From: Ruminococcus flavefaciens
GTDB lineage: Bacteria > Bacillota > Clostridia > Oscillospirales > Ruminococcaceae
Direction of reading: 5' to 3'
Assembly: GCA_002309635.1 (NCBI GenBank)
Contig: DBXO01000037.1
Location: forward strand, 1 to 48,451
Length of the DNA stretch: 48,451 nt
Position numbers and translations under genes: made by a program
In this document: piece after piece, positions 39,839 to 48,426 of the stretch
Layout of the letters: every line of letters starts with the position of its first letter
Position numbering within the stretch: the stretch's first letter is position 1
Notes under the pieces: generated by a model
What the model was told of the DNA's origin: nothing
What the model saw: the letters and a program-made list of their open reading frames with translations, nothing else
Databases searched by the model: none

Positions 39839-39871
39839 GGGTGCGGCAGTATCCTTTGCCGCACCCTTTTT
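39839..39871 (+). terminator. terminator of the DUF1508 gene
   Basis: GGGTGCGGCA and TGCCGCACCC, then five Ts. Confidence 0.9.
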
Positions 39872-39969
39872 GTATAATTAATCGCGGAGTGATACAAAAA
39901 CTCTCAACGCTAAATCCGGAACTTTTTTACTCTCTGTATGATTTTGAGCTTTTAAATGTCAAAAATCTA

Positions 39970-39998
39970 TTGACAGGGACGCCAAAATATTATATAAT
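39970..39998 (+). promoter_or_regulatory. promoter of the RNase Y gene
   Basis: TTGACA (39970-39975), 17 bases, TATAAT (39993-39998), both perfect, 300 bases upstream of the gene. Confidence 0.8.
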
Positions 39999-40004
39999 AA
40001 TTAT

Positions 40005-40290
40005 GTTGTATTTATTTGCATAATATTACTATGGCAGTATATGCAGCTTTGTTTTACATCATTAATCCGCAGTCGGAATATATACATAGAAATAAGCGGT
40101 TCAAATATGATTTAGAAACAAATTTTGGACGGGGATACTTAACGTCCGTCTATTTTTGCTGGCTGAGTACAAAGGCTCAGCTGTTCATCTATATATTTAC
40201 AAATGAATAAAATAATGCGGCATTTACCGCCTTTTAGTAATAATTAAAACTATGATACAAACTAATTATTATTTTTACGAAAAAGGAGGT
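40005..40290 (+). promoter_or_regulatory. long untranslated leader of the RNase Y gene
   Basis: About 290 bases lie between the promoter and the start. They hold hairpins GGACG/CGTCC (about 40129-40155), GCTGAG/CTCAGC (about 40161-40181) and a GGC/GCC hairpin near 40220 with Ts after it. A 64-codon frame crosses it without a ribosome site and is probably not translated. Such a leader could allow feedback control by RNA cleavage; I recognise no known riboswitch. Confidence 0.45.
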
Positions 40291-40300
40291 AATGCACTGT

Positions 40301-41878
40301 ATGTACCCAGGTCTTGCTATCGCTCTTATTCTCATAGCCCTTGCCGTTGGTGTAGGCGTTGGATATGCGCTGTTCTATAAAAAAGGCGTTGAAGCAGGCG
40401 TTGAGAAGCGCAAGCATGATGCAGAGGCAATAGTAGGCTCTGCCGAGCAGCAGGCTGAACGTATTGTCGAGGATGCAGAAAAGGATGCTGACAATAAGAA
40501 GAAAAGCGCTCTCATAGAGGCTAAGGACGAGATACATAAGCTCCGCACAGAAGCGGATAAAGAGATCAAGGATCGCAGAGCAGAGCTGTCACGTCAGGAA
40601 AGACGTATGCAGCAGAAAGAGGAGAATTTAGACAAGAAGACTGATAACCTTGAGAAAAAGGAGGATATGCTCAATCAGAAGATCAAGTCAGCTGATGAAA
40701 AGCTGAAGGAGGCAGATTCTATCAAGAAGAGCCAGATGGATATTCTCGAGCGTATTTCCGAATTCACAAAGGATCAGGCTAAGGAGTACATAATCTCAAA
40801 GCTTGAGGACGACCTCGTACACGAAAAGGCTGTGAAAATAGCAGCCTATGAGCAGCAGATAAAGGATGAATGTCAGGAGAAGGCAAGAAGCTATATCTCC
40901 CTCGCCATTGCCAAGGTTGCTGCCGATCAGGTGTCAGAGGCGGCGGTCTCCGTTGTCCCGCTCCCCAACGATGAAATGAAAGGCCGTATAATAGGCCGAG
41001 AAGGACGTAACATCAGAACACTTGAAACCCTCACGGGCGTCGATCTTATCATAGACGATACCCCGGAAGCGATAACTATATCCTGCTTTGACCAGATCAG
41101 ACGTGAAGTGGCAAGGATCGCCCTCGAAAAGCTCATTGCTGACGGACGTATCCATCCCACACGCATAGAGGAAATGGTAGAAAAAGCTAAGCGTGAGGTA
41201 GAATACCGCATCAAGCAGGAGGGTGAACGCGCTGTTATCGAGACCAACGTTCACGGTCTCAACCATGAGCTTATCAAGCTTATCGGACGCCTTAAGTTCC
41301 GTACAAGTTACAGGCAGAACGTGCTCGATCACTCTATAGAGGTCGCTAAACTCTGCGGTGTGCTTGCTGCCGAGCTGGGCGTAGACGCAAATATCGCAAG
41401 ACGCGCAGGACTACTCCACGATATCGGTAAGGCTCTTACCGCCGAGATCGAGGGCTCACATGTTCAGATAGGTGTTGACGTTTGTAAAAAATACAACGAA
41501 AATCCTGTTATTATCCACGCTGTTGAAGCTCACCACAACGATGTTGAGCCGAAGACAGTTATTGCCTGCATAGTTCAGGCAGCCGACGCTATCTCAGCTG
41601 CAAGACCTGCCGCAAGAAGCGAAAACTATGAAAGCTATATCAAGCGCCTTCAGAAGCTCGAGGAGATATGCAACTCCTACGACGGCGTTGAGAAATGCTT
41701 CGCTGTACAGGCAGGACGCGAAGTCAGGATCATGGTCACACCCGAGGTCATCAACGATGAGAAGATGGTACTCGTGGCAAGACAGATCGCTCAGCAGATC
41801 GAGACTGAAATGGATTATCCGGGTCAGATCAAGATCAATATCATACGCGAAAGCAGAGTTACTGACTACGCAAAATAA
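40301..41878 (+). CDS. rny: ribonuclease Y
   Basis: 525 residues, the usual length. An N-terminal membrane helix (LAIALILIALAVGVGVGYAL) is followed by a long charged coiled coil (about 30-200), a KH domain with MKGRIIGREGRNIRTLE (about 230) and an HD domain with RRAGLLHDIGKALT (about 366) and VEAHHNDVEP. The enzyme starts mRNA turnover in Firmicutes by single-strand cleavage from the membrane. The ATG at 40301 is preferred over 40292, which is only 2 bases from AGGAGG. It is monocistronic. Confidence 0.96.
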   Translation: MYPGLAIALILIALAVGVGVGYALFYKKGVEAGVEKRKHDAEAIVGSAEQQAERIVEDAEKDADNKKKSALIEAKDEIHKLRTEADKEIKDRRAELSRQERRMQQKEENLDKKTDNLEKKEDMLNQKIKSADEKLKEADSIKKSQMDILERISEFTKDQAKEYIISKLEDDLVHEKAVKIAAYEQQIKDECQEKARSYISLAIAKVAADQVSEAAVSVVPLPNDEMKGRIIGREGRNIRTLETLTGVDLIIDDTPEAITISCFDQIRREVARIALEKLIADGRIHPTRIEEMVEKAKREVEYRIKQEGERAVIETNVHGLNHELIKLIGRLKFRTSYRQNVLDHSIEVAKLCGVLAAELGVDANIARRAGLLHDIGKALTAEIEGSHVQIGVDVCKKYNENPVIIHAVEAHHNDVEPKTVIACIVQAADAISAARPAARSENYESYIKRLQKLEEICNSYDGVEKCFAVQAGREVRIMVTPEVINDEKMVLVARQIAQQIETEMDYPGQIKINIIRESRVTDYAK

Positions 41879-41918
41879 TGCAACTTGCTGCGTGAGCCGT
41901 TTGGCTCTTGCAGACGTC

Positions 41919-41956
41919 TCGGCTGTCGGGCTTTATGCTCGACAGCCGATTTATTT
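41919..41956 (+). terminator. terminator of the RNase Y gene
   Basis: TCGGCTGTCG and CGACAGCCGA (10 bp), then TTTATTTT. Confidence 0.85.
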
Positions 41957-42038
41957 TACCGTGGAGACATGAGGGGGGAGTACTCATGCCTTCAGAGTAA
42001 AATAATATACATGATAGGAACAACGAGGGGGCTATAAT

Positions 42039-43742
42039 ATGAAAAAGAGTTTATTCGGGGCGCTTGCTTCGGCGGCCGCTTCATTGATGCTTGCACTGAC
42101 AGCTTCTCCAACGGGAGCTTCAGCCGCATGGAAACAAACAGATATTATAGGTGATCTCAACGGCGACAGTGCGATCAATGTCGCTGACTTGGTAGTGCTG
42201 TCAAAGCATCTGCACGGTTCCGAGAAGCTTAACGACAAGTGTGTATACACTCTTTCCGAAGGCAGGAACTATACCGTCATGCTTGACGGCAACAGGGAGG
42301 TAAAGCCCGCCCCGGGGGCAAGAAGCATACAAAAGGCTGATATCGACCAGAACGGCGCCGTGGAGGTGTTCGACCTCGTGGCTCTGAGAAAGATCATCAT
42401 CGCCGAAAGCACCTGCGGTCAGATATTGCAGTGGGAGGAAGAGCCGCCGGTTACTACGGTGACGACCACTACTGCGCCTGTGACCACCACAACGACTACC
42501 ACAGCTCCTCCTGCGCCCAAAAGAGAATTCATAAAGCCGCCTGTAGCCAATATGTACGGCAGTATGCCGTCACAGGGCAAGGTGAAAATGCTTATTTTCT
42601 ACGTGGATTTTCCCGACTGCAAGTTCAGCTATGAACCGACAACAGAGGAGATCGAGCGCATAGCATTCGGACCTGCCGATCCGAATGCGACGGCATATCC
42701 CTTTGAGAGCATGAGCGCCTTTTATTCAAGAGCTTCAAAGGGCTGTCTTGAGCTGAGCGGTAAGGCTTACAAATATACCTGCAAGAAGAATATAGCCGCC
42801 TATCAGGGCGATGTGTACAAGTCCGACTTCGCCACCGAGGTCATAAAGAATATGGACCCTCTAATCAATTACAAGGACTACGATTCCGACGGCAACAAGC
42901 AGGTGGACGCTATATTGTTCTGTGTTCCGGGCAAGGCGAACAAGGAAGAATGGTGGTCATGCTCGGGGGAGTATTACGGAGAAGAGAATCTGAGAGTTGA
43001 CGGAATGGAGATAGGTCATATCATCACAGGCAACGATGATATAACCGCTTTCAACAGTTATGAGAACTTCGTTGTCACATATCTCCACGAAATGGGACAC
43101 TGTATGGGACTTCCCGATTATTACCTCTATGACGTCAAGGATTTCGAGGGCATGCACGGCTCCGCAGGCTACGAGCTCATGGACGAGATGTATTCCGACT
43201 TCTCGGCAGTCTCAAAGCTCATGCTCGGATGGCTTAGAGAGGATCAGATACAGGTATTCGACCCGTCAAAGGGCGAGCAGACCTTCACTCTCATAAACGG
43301 ACAGACCGACGGCGGCAACTGCCTCGTGATCCCGAGGGGAGACCTCAAGGGCTACAAATCAGAGTTTTTTATAGTGGAGTACCTTACCCTTGACGCCAAT
43401 AACTCACGTGTAAAGTCGCAGTTCTACTGGAGGCCGACAGGCAGCGGCATAAGCGTAAAGCATATTGAAGCTACCCAGTATAATGACGGCTGGCGCAACC
43501 TGTTCAAGTATAAGAGCGGCAATCATGATTACACGAACCACGATAAGGCACGCCGCTTTATAAGACTGGTAGATGACGGCAACAAGGACAATTTCTTCAG
43601 GACAGGCTCGGTAATATCAGGCAGCACCAAGGGCTTCGCATGGTATGACGAATCGGGCAGAGAGACTATCGACCCCAATATCGTCATAACCGTGGGAGAG
43701 AAGACGGAAAATGCCTATACCGTTACGGTTTCGGTAAAATAA
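42039..43742 (+). CDS. secreted M6-like zinc metalloprotease with N-terminal split dockerin
   Basis: 567 residues. A signal peptide (1-30) precedes two dockerin-type calcium loops, IGDLNGDSAINVADLVVLSK (about 37) and DIDQNGAVEVFDLVALRK (about 108). They are separated by about 50 residues in place of the usual short linker. A Thr-rich linker (TTVTTTTAPVTTTTTTTAPP) leads to the peptidase domain. The zinc site is YLHEMGHCMGLPDYY (about 350), the HExxHxxGxxD form seen in immune-inhibitor-A-like M6 enzymes. The domain ends in a beta-sandwich with FRTGSVI and TVTVSVK. It is probably attached to, or displayed by, a cellulosome-type scaffold. A GAGGGGG site precedes the ATG. Confidence 0.9.
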   Translation: MKKSLFGALASAAASLMLALTASPTGASAAWKQTDIIGDLNGDSAINVADLVVLSKHLHGSEKLNDKCVYTLSEGRNYTVMLDGNREVKPAPGARSIQKADIDQNGAVEVFDLVALRKIIIAESTCGQILQWEEEPPVTTVTTTTAPVTTTTTTTAPPAPKREFIKPPVANMYGSMPSQGKVKMLIFYVDFPDCKFSYEPTTEEIERIAFGPADPNATAYPFESMSAFYSRASKGCLELSGKAYKYTCKKNIAAYQGDVYKSDFATEVIKNMDPLINYKDYDSDGNKQVDAILFCVPGKANKEEWWSCSGEYYGEENLRVDGMEIGHIITGNDDITAFNSYENFVVTYLHEMGHCMGLPDYYLYDVKDFEGMHGSAGYELMDEMYSDFSAVSKLMLGWLREDQIQVFDPSKGEQTFTLINGQTDGGNCLVIPRGDLKGYKSEFFIVEYLTLDANNSRVKSQFYWRPTGSGISVKHIEATQYNDGWRNLFKYKSGNHDYTNHDKARRFIRLVDDGNKDNFFRTGSVISGSTKGFAWYDESGRETIDPNIVITVGEKTENAYTVTVSVK

Positions 43743-43773
43743 ACTGCATAAGATGCAGGAAGGATAATAAACA

Positions 43774-45357
43774 ATGTCAAAATCAATCAAAAGTTCACCC
43801 AGAACCATATTCAATACCACAGAAAATTCAAACTTCATCCTGAATATGACCGAGGAGCAGTACGCAAAGCTCGCCTCCTACGGACTTATCATAGGAATGT
43901 TTATGATGCCGCTGTTCACGCTGGCACCTGAGATAAACGACCAGAAGTTCTCATACGCCATGACGGCGGGCGGACTTGCTGTTGCAGGTGTAATAAACAT
44001 GATACTTGCCCTGATAGGCCTTATGAAGAAGTATATATCAAAAACGGCAATGCTACCCGTATGCGCATTCGGCGCAATGGTGGCGTGGGGCGTTGTATCG
44101 CTTTTCAACGGCTATGACTACGGTGTAGGACTTTACGGATTCAATGAGAGAGGCGAGGGACTTCTTGCAATACTCTTCTATGCGGGCTTTTTCACCACTG
44201 CGGCAGCCATAAAGCGCAGGAGCGCCATAAAACGCCTGCTGAACGGTATAATAGGCGTGGGAGTATTCAACTGCATCATAGCTCTGATGCAGATATTCGG
44301 CGGCTATCTTTCAAAATACGCCGATATAGGAGCTGTTAATAAGCAGGACGACATTATGGATCTCTACGTATACGCAGCCTCGGGACTTTCGATGTCACCT
44401 CTCTTCCTTGCAATGATACTCACCCTTTCACTTACGGCGGCTCTTATTGCATTTGTAACCGCTGAAAGCAGAAGAAACAGGCTGATATATCTTGCCTCTG
44501 CACTTATCTTCTCTTTTGTCATCATGTTCACATATTCCCTTATAGGTATCTGCGGACTCGTTTTCTCACTTATTGCGGCAGCCGTTGCAGTATTTGTCCG
44601 CAAAGCTCCTGTGGCAAGGCTTTTATGCGTACCTGCCGTTGCTGTTTTTGCAGGACTTGCGGTGCTCCTTGTAAATACGGGAAATATCGGAAATATAGAC
44701 TCCTACAAGCTCCATGACGGACGTATACTGTGGTATGCGGACGGCTACAGACGTGCAAGCGCTTCGGGCAACGTAGACCAGAGCGTGCTCAACCTTGACG
44801 ATACATCGGCAGTATACTGGTATCTCAATGACAAGACTTTGGATATCATCGCAAAAAACAAGCTCACTGGAACAGGTCCCGAACAGCTGGCGTATCCTCA
44901 GCTCAAAACAGCTGCAGGCCTGACAGATGTCAAGGATATGATAATACAGAAGGGCAATAAGATGACCTTCGACAAGGTATACAACGAATATCTCTACACA
45001 GCCGCAACAAGAGGAATACCCTCACTGATCGCGCTGATACTGATACTTCTCCCCACAGCTGCGGCAGGCTATAAGGCGGTACGCAAAAAGAAGCTTCCCG
45101 AGATGTTGATATTCTTCGCCATGACAGTGGGAGGAATACTTCTGTTCTTCATCGGTGTGAGCAATATCGCATATGCTCCCGTATTCTGGGCGGCAGCCGG
45201 CGTTTCCTGTGCCGAGATAGAGAAGGAAAAGCCTGCTGCAGAAGAAAAGACTGAGGAAACGAAAGCAAACGGAAAAAAAGCGGGAACGGACACAGTCAAG
45301 AAAACGACCGGGAAAAAAACATCAAAGCCGGGTAAGAAGTCAAACAGGAAAAAGTGA
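43774..45357 (+). CDS. O-antigen ligase/Wzy-like polytopic membrane protein
   Basis: 527 residues with about ten or eleven membrane helices, starting near residue 38 (GLIIGMFMMPLFTLAP). A large outside loop lies around 305-400 and carries HDGRILWYADGYRRA and GTGPEQLAYP. The conserved FDKVYNEYLYTAATRGIPSL follows, the typical pattern of Wzy_C/O-antigen-ligase proteins that join or polymerise surface glycans. The C-terminal 50 residues are a Lys/Thr-rich disordered tail. It lies 31 bases after the metalloprotease gene, with AGGAAGGA before the ATG, so they may be cotranscribed. Confidence 0.85.
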   Translation: MSKSIKSSPRTIFNTTENSNFILNMTEEQYAKLASYGLIIGMFMMPLFTLAPEINDQKFSYAMTAGGLAVAGVINMILALIGLMKKYISKTAMLPVCAFGAMVAWGVVSLFNGYDYGVGLYGFNERGEGLLAILFYAGFFTTAAAIKRRSAIKRLLNGIIGVGVFNCIIALMQIFGGYLSKYADIGAVNKQDDIMDLYVYAASGLSMSPLFLAMILTLSLTAALIAFVTAESRRNRLIYLASALIFSFVIMFTYSLIGICGLVFSLIAAAVAVFVRKAPVARLLCVPAVAVFAGLAVLLVNTGNIGNIDSYKLHDGRILWYADGYRRASASGNVDQSVLNLDDTSAVYWYLNDKTLDIIAKNKLTGTGPEQLAYPQLKTAAGLTDVKDMIIQKGNKMTFDKVYNEYLYTAATRGIPSLIALILILLPTAAAGYKAVRKKKLPEMLIFFAMTVGGILLFFIGVSNIAYAPVFWAAAGVSCAEIEKEKPAAEEKTEETKANGKKAGTDTVKKTTGKKTSKPGKKSNRKK

Positions 45358-45361
45358 TTTC

Positions 45362-45395
45362 AACAGCCTGAGAGATAAACTCTCAGGCTGTTTTT
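45362..45395 (+). terminator. terminator after the O-antigen-ligase-like gene
   Basis: CAGCCTGAGAG and CTCTCAGGCTG, then five Ts. Confidence 0.9.
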
Positions 45396-45449
45396 GCCGT
45401 TTAATCGGGGAATTCAAAAACGGTGTAAGTTTACGCTAACAAAAAAGTA

Positions 45450-45501
45450 TTGATTTTTTACTCAGATATGTTAAAATGAAAATACGAGGAGCGCAGGCTC
45501 C
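45450..45501 (+). promoter_or_regulatory. ferredoxin promoter and leader hairpin
   Basis: TTGATT (45450-45455), 16 bases, TAAAAT (45472-45477). Near the expected RNA 5' end is the hairpin GGAGC-GCAG-GCTCC (45488-45501), almost the same as at 46109-46122. Confidence 0.6.
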
Positions 45502-45525
45502 CGAATAACACGGAGGTGTATGTAT

Positions 45526-45696
45526 ATGGCATATATTATTTCTGATGATTGTGTAAGCTGCGGCGCTTGTGCAGCAGAGTGCCCTGTTGGTGCTATCTCT
45601 GAGGGCGACGGCAAGTACGCTATCGATGCAGACGCTTGTGTTGAGTGCGGTGCTTGTGCAGGTGTATGTCCTGTTGGCGCTCCCAACGCTGAGTAA
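45526..45696 (+). CDS. 2[4Fe-4S] ferredoxin
   Basis: 56 residues. Two cluster motifs are complete: CVSCGACAAECP and CVECGACAGVCP, spaced as in clostridial ferredoxins, with CPVGAI after the first. It is a soluble electron carrier for hydrogenase, pyruvate oxidoreductase and similar enzymes. The ATG follows CGGAGGTG. The codons are uniform and GC-balanced, as expected for an abundant protein. It is monocistronic with a strong terminator. Confidence 0.97.
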   Translation: MAYIISDDCVSCGACAAECPVGAISEGDGKYAIDADACVECGACAGVCPVGAPNAE

Positions 45697-45710
45697 TCAA
45701 AAAAGGACGA

Positions 45711-45745
45711 TAAGCAGTTCCTGTGCAGGAACTGCTTATTTTTTT
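45711..45745 (+). terminator. ferredoxin terminator
   Basis: TAAGCAGTTCCTG and CAGGAACTGCTTA (13 bp) around TG, then seven Ts. Confidence 0.92.
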
Positions 45746-45751
45746 GCCCTT

Positions 45752-45934
45752 TTATTCGCAGCAGCCCGAGCGTACCACGAATGAATTGCAGTCAGTGCAT
45801 TCGGGCACTGTAGGATTGCTCTCGTGGGTGCCTACGGATATGCAGTCAAGAGAGCAGTAATGCTCTGAAACTAAATTATGACGACACTGAGACACGTCGC
45901 ATCTGATACTTTTGTTTTTCTTCTGATCTTCCAT
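45752..45934 (-). CDS. DUF1540 protein
   Basis: 60 residues with a single DUF1540 unit: IRCDVSQCRHN, then HYCSLDCISVG, and PECTDCNSFV, ending in a Cys pair. The regular cysteines suggest zinc or disulphide binding. The family is small, often found in sporulating Firmicutes, and of unknown role. The ATG follows GGAGG. It converges on the ferredoxin gene. Confidence 0.9.
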   Translation of the reverse strand: MEDQKKNKSIRCDVSQCRHNLVSEHYCSLDCISVGTHESNPTVPECTDCNSFVVRSGCCE

Positions 45935-46071
45935 GATAGGTCCTCCGTTCTGATTATTGGGTTCGACCTGAACCGAGTATAGTATTACCGCATTTCATAA
46001 GTATATACACATGAAAGTATGAACGGAAAAATAATAAATTATTACATGATGAAAACAATCATCGCGGATTA

Positions 46072-46122
46072 TTGACTTTTCAGAACGATTATGATATATT
46101 ATCATTAAGGAGCGCATGCTCC
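46072..46122 (+). promoter_or_regulatory. promoter and leader hairpin of the gene at 46153
   Basis: TTGACT (46072-46077), 17 bases, TATATT (46095-46100). The leader hairpin GGAGC-GCAT-GCTCC is at 46109-46122, as in the ferredoxin leader. Confidence 0.7.
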
Positions 46123-46152
46123 GAATGATATAATATTATGGAGGGGATCAGA

Positions 46153-48162
46153 ATGTTTGAAAATGATCAGAACACCACAGGTATCGACAGCATGCAGTCT
46201 GACGGCTATGAGACTACCGTTTCGGGAGTTGAGAACGTCACAAAGAAAGCAAAGGGAAGAAAAGCAGCTCTGATGGCCGGGGGTATTGCGGCTGTTATTG
46301 CAGGCGGTTCCATTACAGCTTATGCAGCGTCAGACACAGTAAAGAATCAGTTAAAGCTCCGTGTGAGCAGTCCCGAGAAGTACTATTCCTGGGTCACTGA
46401 GAAGAATTCACAGGACCTTGGCAAGAAGGTTGCAGGGTACTACAGGACAGCCCTTGACAACTATGAAAAGGGTCAGTCAACGAACATTAAGCTCACCTAT
46501 GAGCCCAGCGAGGACGCAAAATCACTCATAATCGACGAGCTTTTCAGCGGTGGCATCAGCGACGAGGCTGAGCAGGCAAAGGATATCATAAATAATAGCA
46601 GCAGTTGCTCGCTCTGCGCCGGCTATAAGGTCAAAAAAGGCGATTTCAACACGAATATCGGCTTTGAACTCAACGAAAAGAATATCGTTGGTTTTGATAT
46701 TGCAGGTTCCGCACGGAATTTCGATTATTTCTTCCGCGTACCTCAGCTTAAGGAGCAGTGGTTAGGCATCGAGCAGGGAGAAGAGGACGAAAACAGGATA
46801 GGTTTTTCCTACATAACGAGAAAGTTTACCAAGATATATCAGCAGATACTTGAAGATCCTTCGTCAATGATAACTCCCGAGGAGGTCGAAGCGGAGGTAA
46901 ACAGGTATGCAGGCATATGGGGAAGCTTTGCCGACGAGGTTGAGCTTGAAAAGAAGGAAAGCGTTGATATCTGCGATATCACTGTTAATTACACAGTCGC
47001 TACCGTAGAGCTCACTGACAAGGATCTGGACAAGCTCGCACTTGAATATTTAAATGAGCTCAAGGAGGACAATACCCTTAAGAATATCCTCATAAACAAG
47101 CTTGAAGTAATTGAGGATGAGGCAGAGTACAACGAGGAGATAGACGACGAGATCGATTATATCAAGGAAGAACTTGAAGAAAACGATTACGACAACAAGG
47201 TAGTGCTGACAGTTGACACATATATCGATGCAACAGGAACTATCCGCGGATTCGGCTTAGGCAGCGAGGACGACAAGCTGACAATGCTCATCGGCAAGGA
47301 CGGCAGCGATGTAAGAGGCGAGGTCAGATTTATGGACGGCTCAGACGAGGAGTTCAGTATAAAGCTCAACGCAGTTGAGAGCGGCAAGAGCTACTCGGGC
47401 GACGTAACAGTCACATATGAAGACTATGACTACAAGAGCGAAGATTACCTGAAGAAGGACGCAGTTATAAAGTTCGTCAATGCCGAGCTCAAAGACAACG
47501 AAAAGGGCTATTTCAACGGAGATATCATCATCAATATACCCGATATCGATCCGATAAACATCTCATGCAGCACTGACGGCAAGAGTCAGGAGATAGCATA
47601 CGAAGCAAAGATAGACGGCACTGATTATGGCAGGATAAAGCTTGCATATTCCATGGATTTCGGCGCAGCTCCCGAGATACCGGGCAAGAGCGACGCATTT
47701 ATGGTAGATGTTCAGAATGCACGCGATATAAAGCTTGACGACTATGTTGAGAAGTCTGACTTCACAGCGTTCTTAAAGAAGATGTTCACTGATATCGGCT
47801 TTGAGGAGGACACAGCAGACGAGTTTGCAGAGGAGCTTTCCGACAGAGCCTATGACGCGGCTGACAATGATTTCGACTGGGACGAAGACGATTTCGATAT
47901 CGACTTTGATGACGATGACTTCGATATAGATTTCGGAGACGAAGATGAAGATGATTTCAGAAGCACAGCAGGCGACAAGATAATCGGCAAGGCAGATTCG
48001 GCGACAGGAGCAGTAATCGGCGGCTCAGATGACTGCCATGATTTCAGTTTCGAGTTTGATCCTGATTATTTCCAGTATGATAACTTCAAGGATAACATGA
48101 CCGAAGAAGAGTTCAATCAGTGGATGGATGTAATGAAAGAATTTTCAAAAAGTTCTTCATAA
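46153..48162 (+). CDS. large membrane-anchored acidic extracellular protein
   Basis: 669 residues from the ATG at 46153, with GGAGGGG before it. A cytoplasmic N-terminus of about 38 residues leads to one membrane helix (ALMAGGIAAVIAGGSITAYA) and then an extracellular part. It starts SDTVKNQLKLRVSSPEKYYSWVTEKNSQDL, here split for reading: VSSPEKYYSWVTEKN is the most family-like piece and recalls DUF6583 proteins of Ruminococcus, an assignment I hold loosely. The rest is repetitive in character, rich in Asp/Glu, with a D-D-F-D-I-D-F stretch near residue 580-600 that could bind calcium. The function is unknown. Confidence 0.75.
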   Translation: MFENDQNTTGIDSMQSDGYETTVSGVENVTKKAKGRKAALMAGGIAAVIAGGSITAYAASDTVKNQLKLRVSSPEKYYSWVTEKNSQDLGKKVAGYYRTALDNYEKGQSTNIKLTYEPSEDAKSLIIDELFSGGISDEAEQAKDIINNSSSCSLCAGYKVKKGDFNTNIGFELNEKNIVGFDIAGSARNFDYFFRVPQLKEQWLGIEQGEEDENRIGFSYITRKFTKIYQQILEDPSSMITPEEVEAEVNRYAGIWGSFADEVELEKKESVDICDITVNYTVATVELTDKDLDKLALEYLNELKEDNTLKNILINKLEVIEDEAEYNEEIDDEIDYIKEELEENDYDNKVVLTVDTYIDATGTIRGFGLGSEDDKLTMLIGKDGSDVRGEVRFMDGSDEEFSIKLNAVESGKSYSGDVTVTYEDYDYKSEDYLKKDAVIKFVNAELKDNEKGYFNGDIIINIPDIDPINISCSTDGKSQEIAYEAKIDGTDYGRIKLAYSMDFGAAPEIPGKSDAFMVDVQNARDIKLDDYVEKSDFTAFLKKMFTDIGFEEDTADEFAEELSDRAYDAADNDFDWDEDDFDIDFDDDDFDIDFGDEDEDDFRSTAGDKIIGKADSATGAVIGGSDDCHDFSFEFDPDYFQYDNFKDNMTEEEFNQWMDVMKEFSKSSS

Positions 48163-48216
48163 AAAAACGACCTGCGTTTTGTGCGGTACTCGTAGAGAAT
48201 TATATATGTGACTTAC

Positions 48217-48250
48217 CGGGGGAAACCTTTCTGAGGAAAGGTTTCCCCCG
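48217..48250. repeat. long perfect hairpin, probable dispersed repeat
   Basis: CGGGGGAAACCTTTC and GAAAGGTTTCCCCCG (15 bp) around TGAG, followed by AACCCCTTTCCAAAGACTTT. From memory, similar elements are common in Ruminococcus and relatives. Confidence 0.65.
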
Positions 48251-48311
48251 AACCCCTTTCCAAAGACTTTTAACCCGGATTTTTCAAAACAGGACGCCCA
48301 ATATAAAACAA

Positions 48312-48348
48312 ACGCCCTCTGTATATATTACAGGGGGCGTCCTTTTTT
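48312..48348 (+). terminator. rho-independent terminator
   Basis: ACGCCCTCTG and CAGGGGGCGT (one wobble pair) followed by CC and six Ts, 150 bases after the gene at 46153. Confidence 0.8.
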
Positions 48349-48393
48349 GGAAAAACTTAAGCTGGAAGTTTTAGGAAAGGAGTTTGAGGATTA

Positions 48394-48426
48394 CTCCCCG
48401 TTGTACGGGGAGATGTCCGAAGGACA
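48394..48426. repeat. double small hairpin, REP-like element
   Basis: CTCCCCG/CGGGGAG (48394-48412) followed by TGTCC-GAA-GGACA (48414-48426), then AGGGGACAGG to the window edge. The arrangement looks like a clostridial intergenic repeat. Confidence 0.5.

Noticed and set aside
40016..40210. 64-codon gene in the RNase Y leader
   Set aside because: No ribosome site, composition unlike neighbouring proteins, and it lies wholly within the probable untranslated leader.
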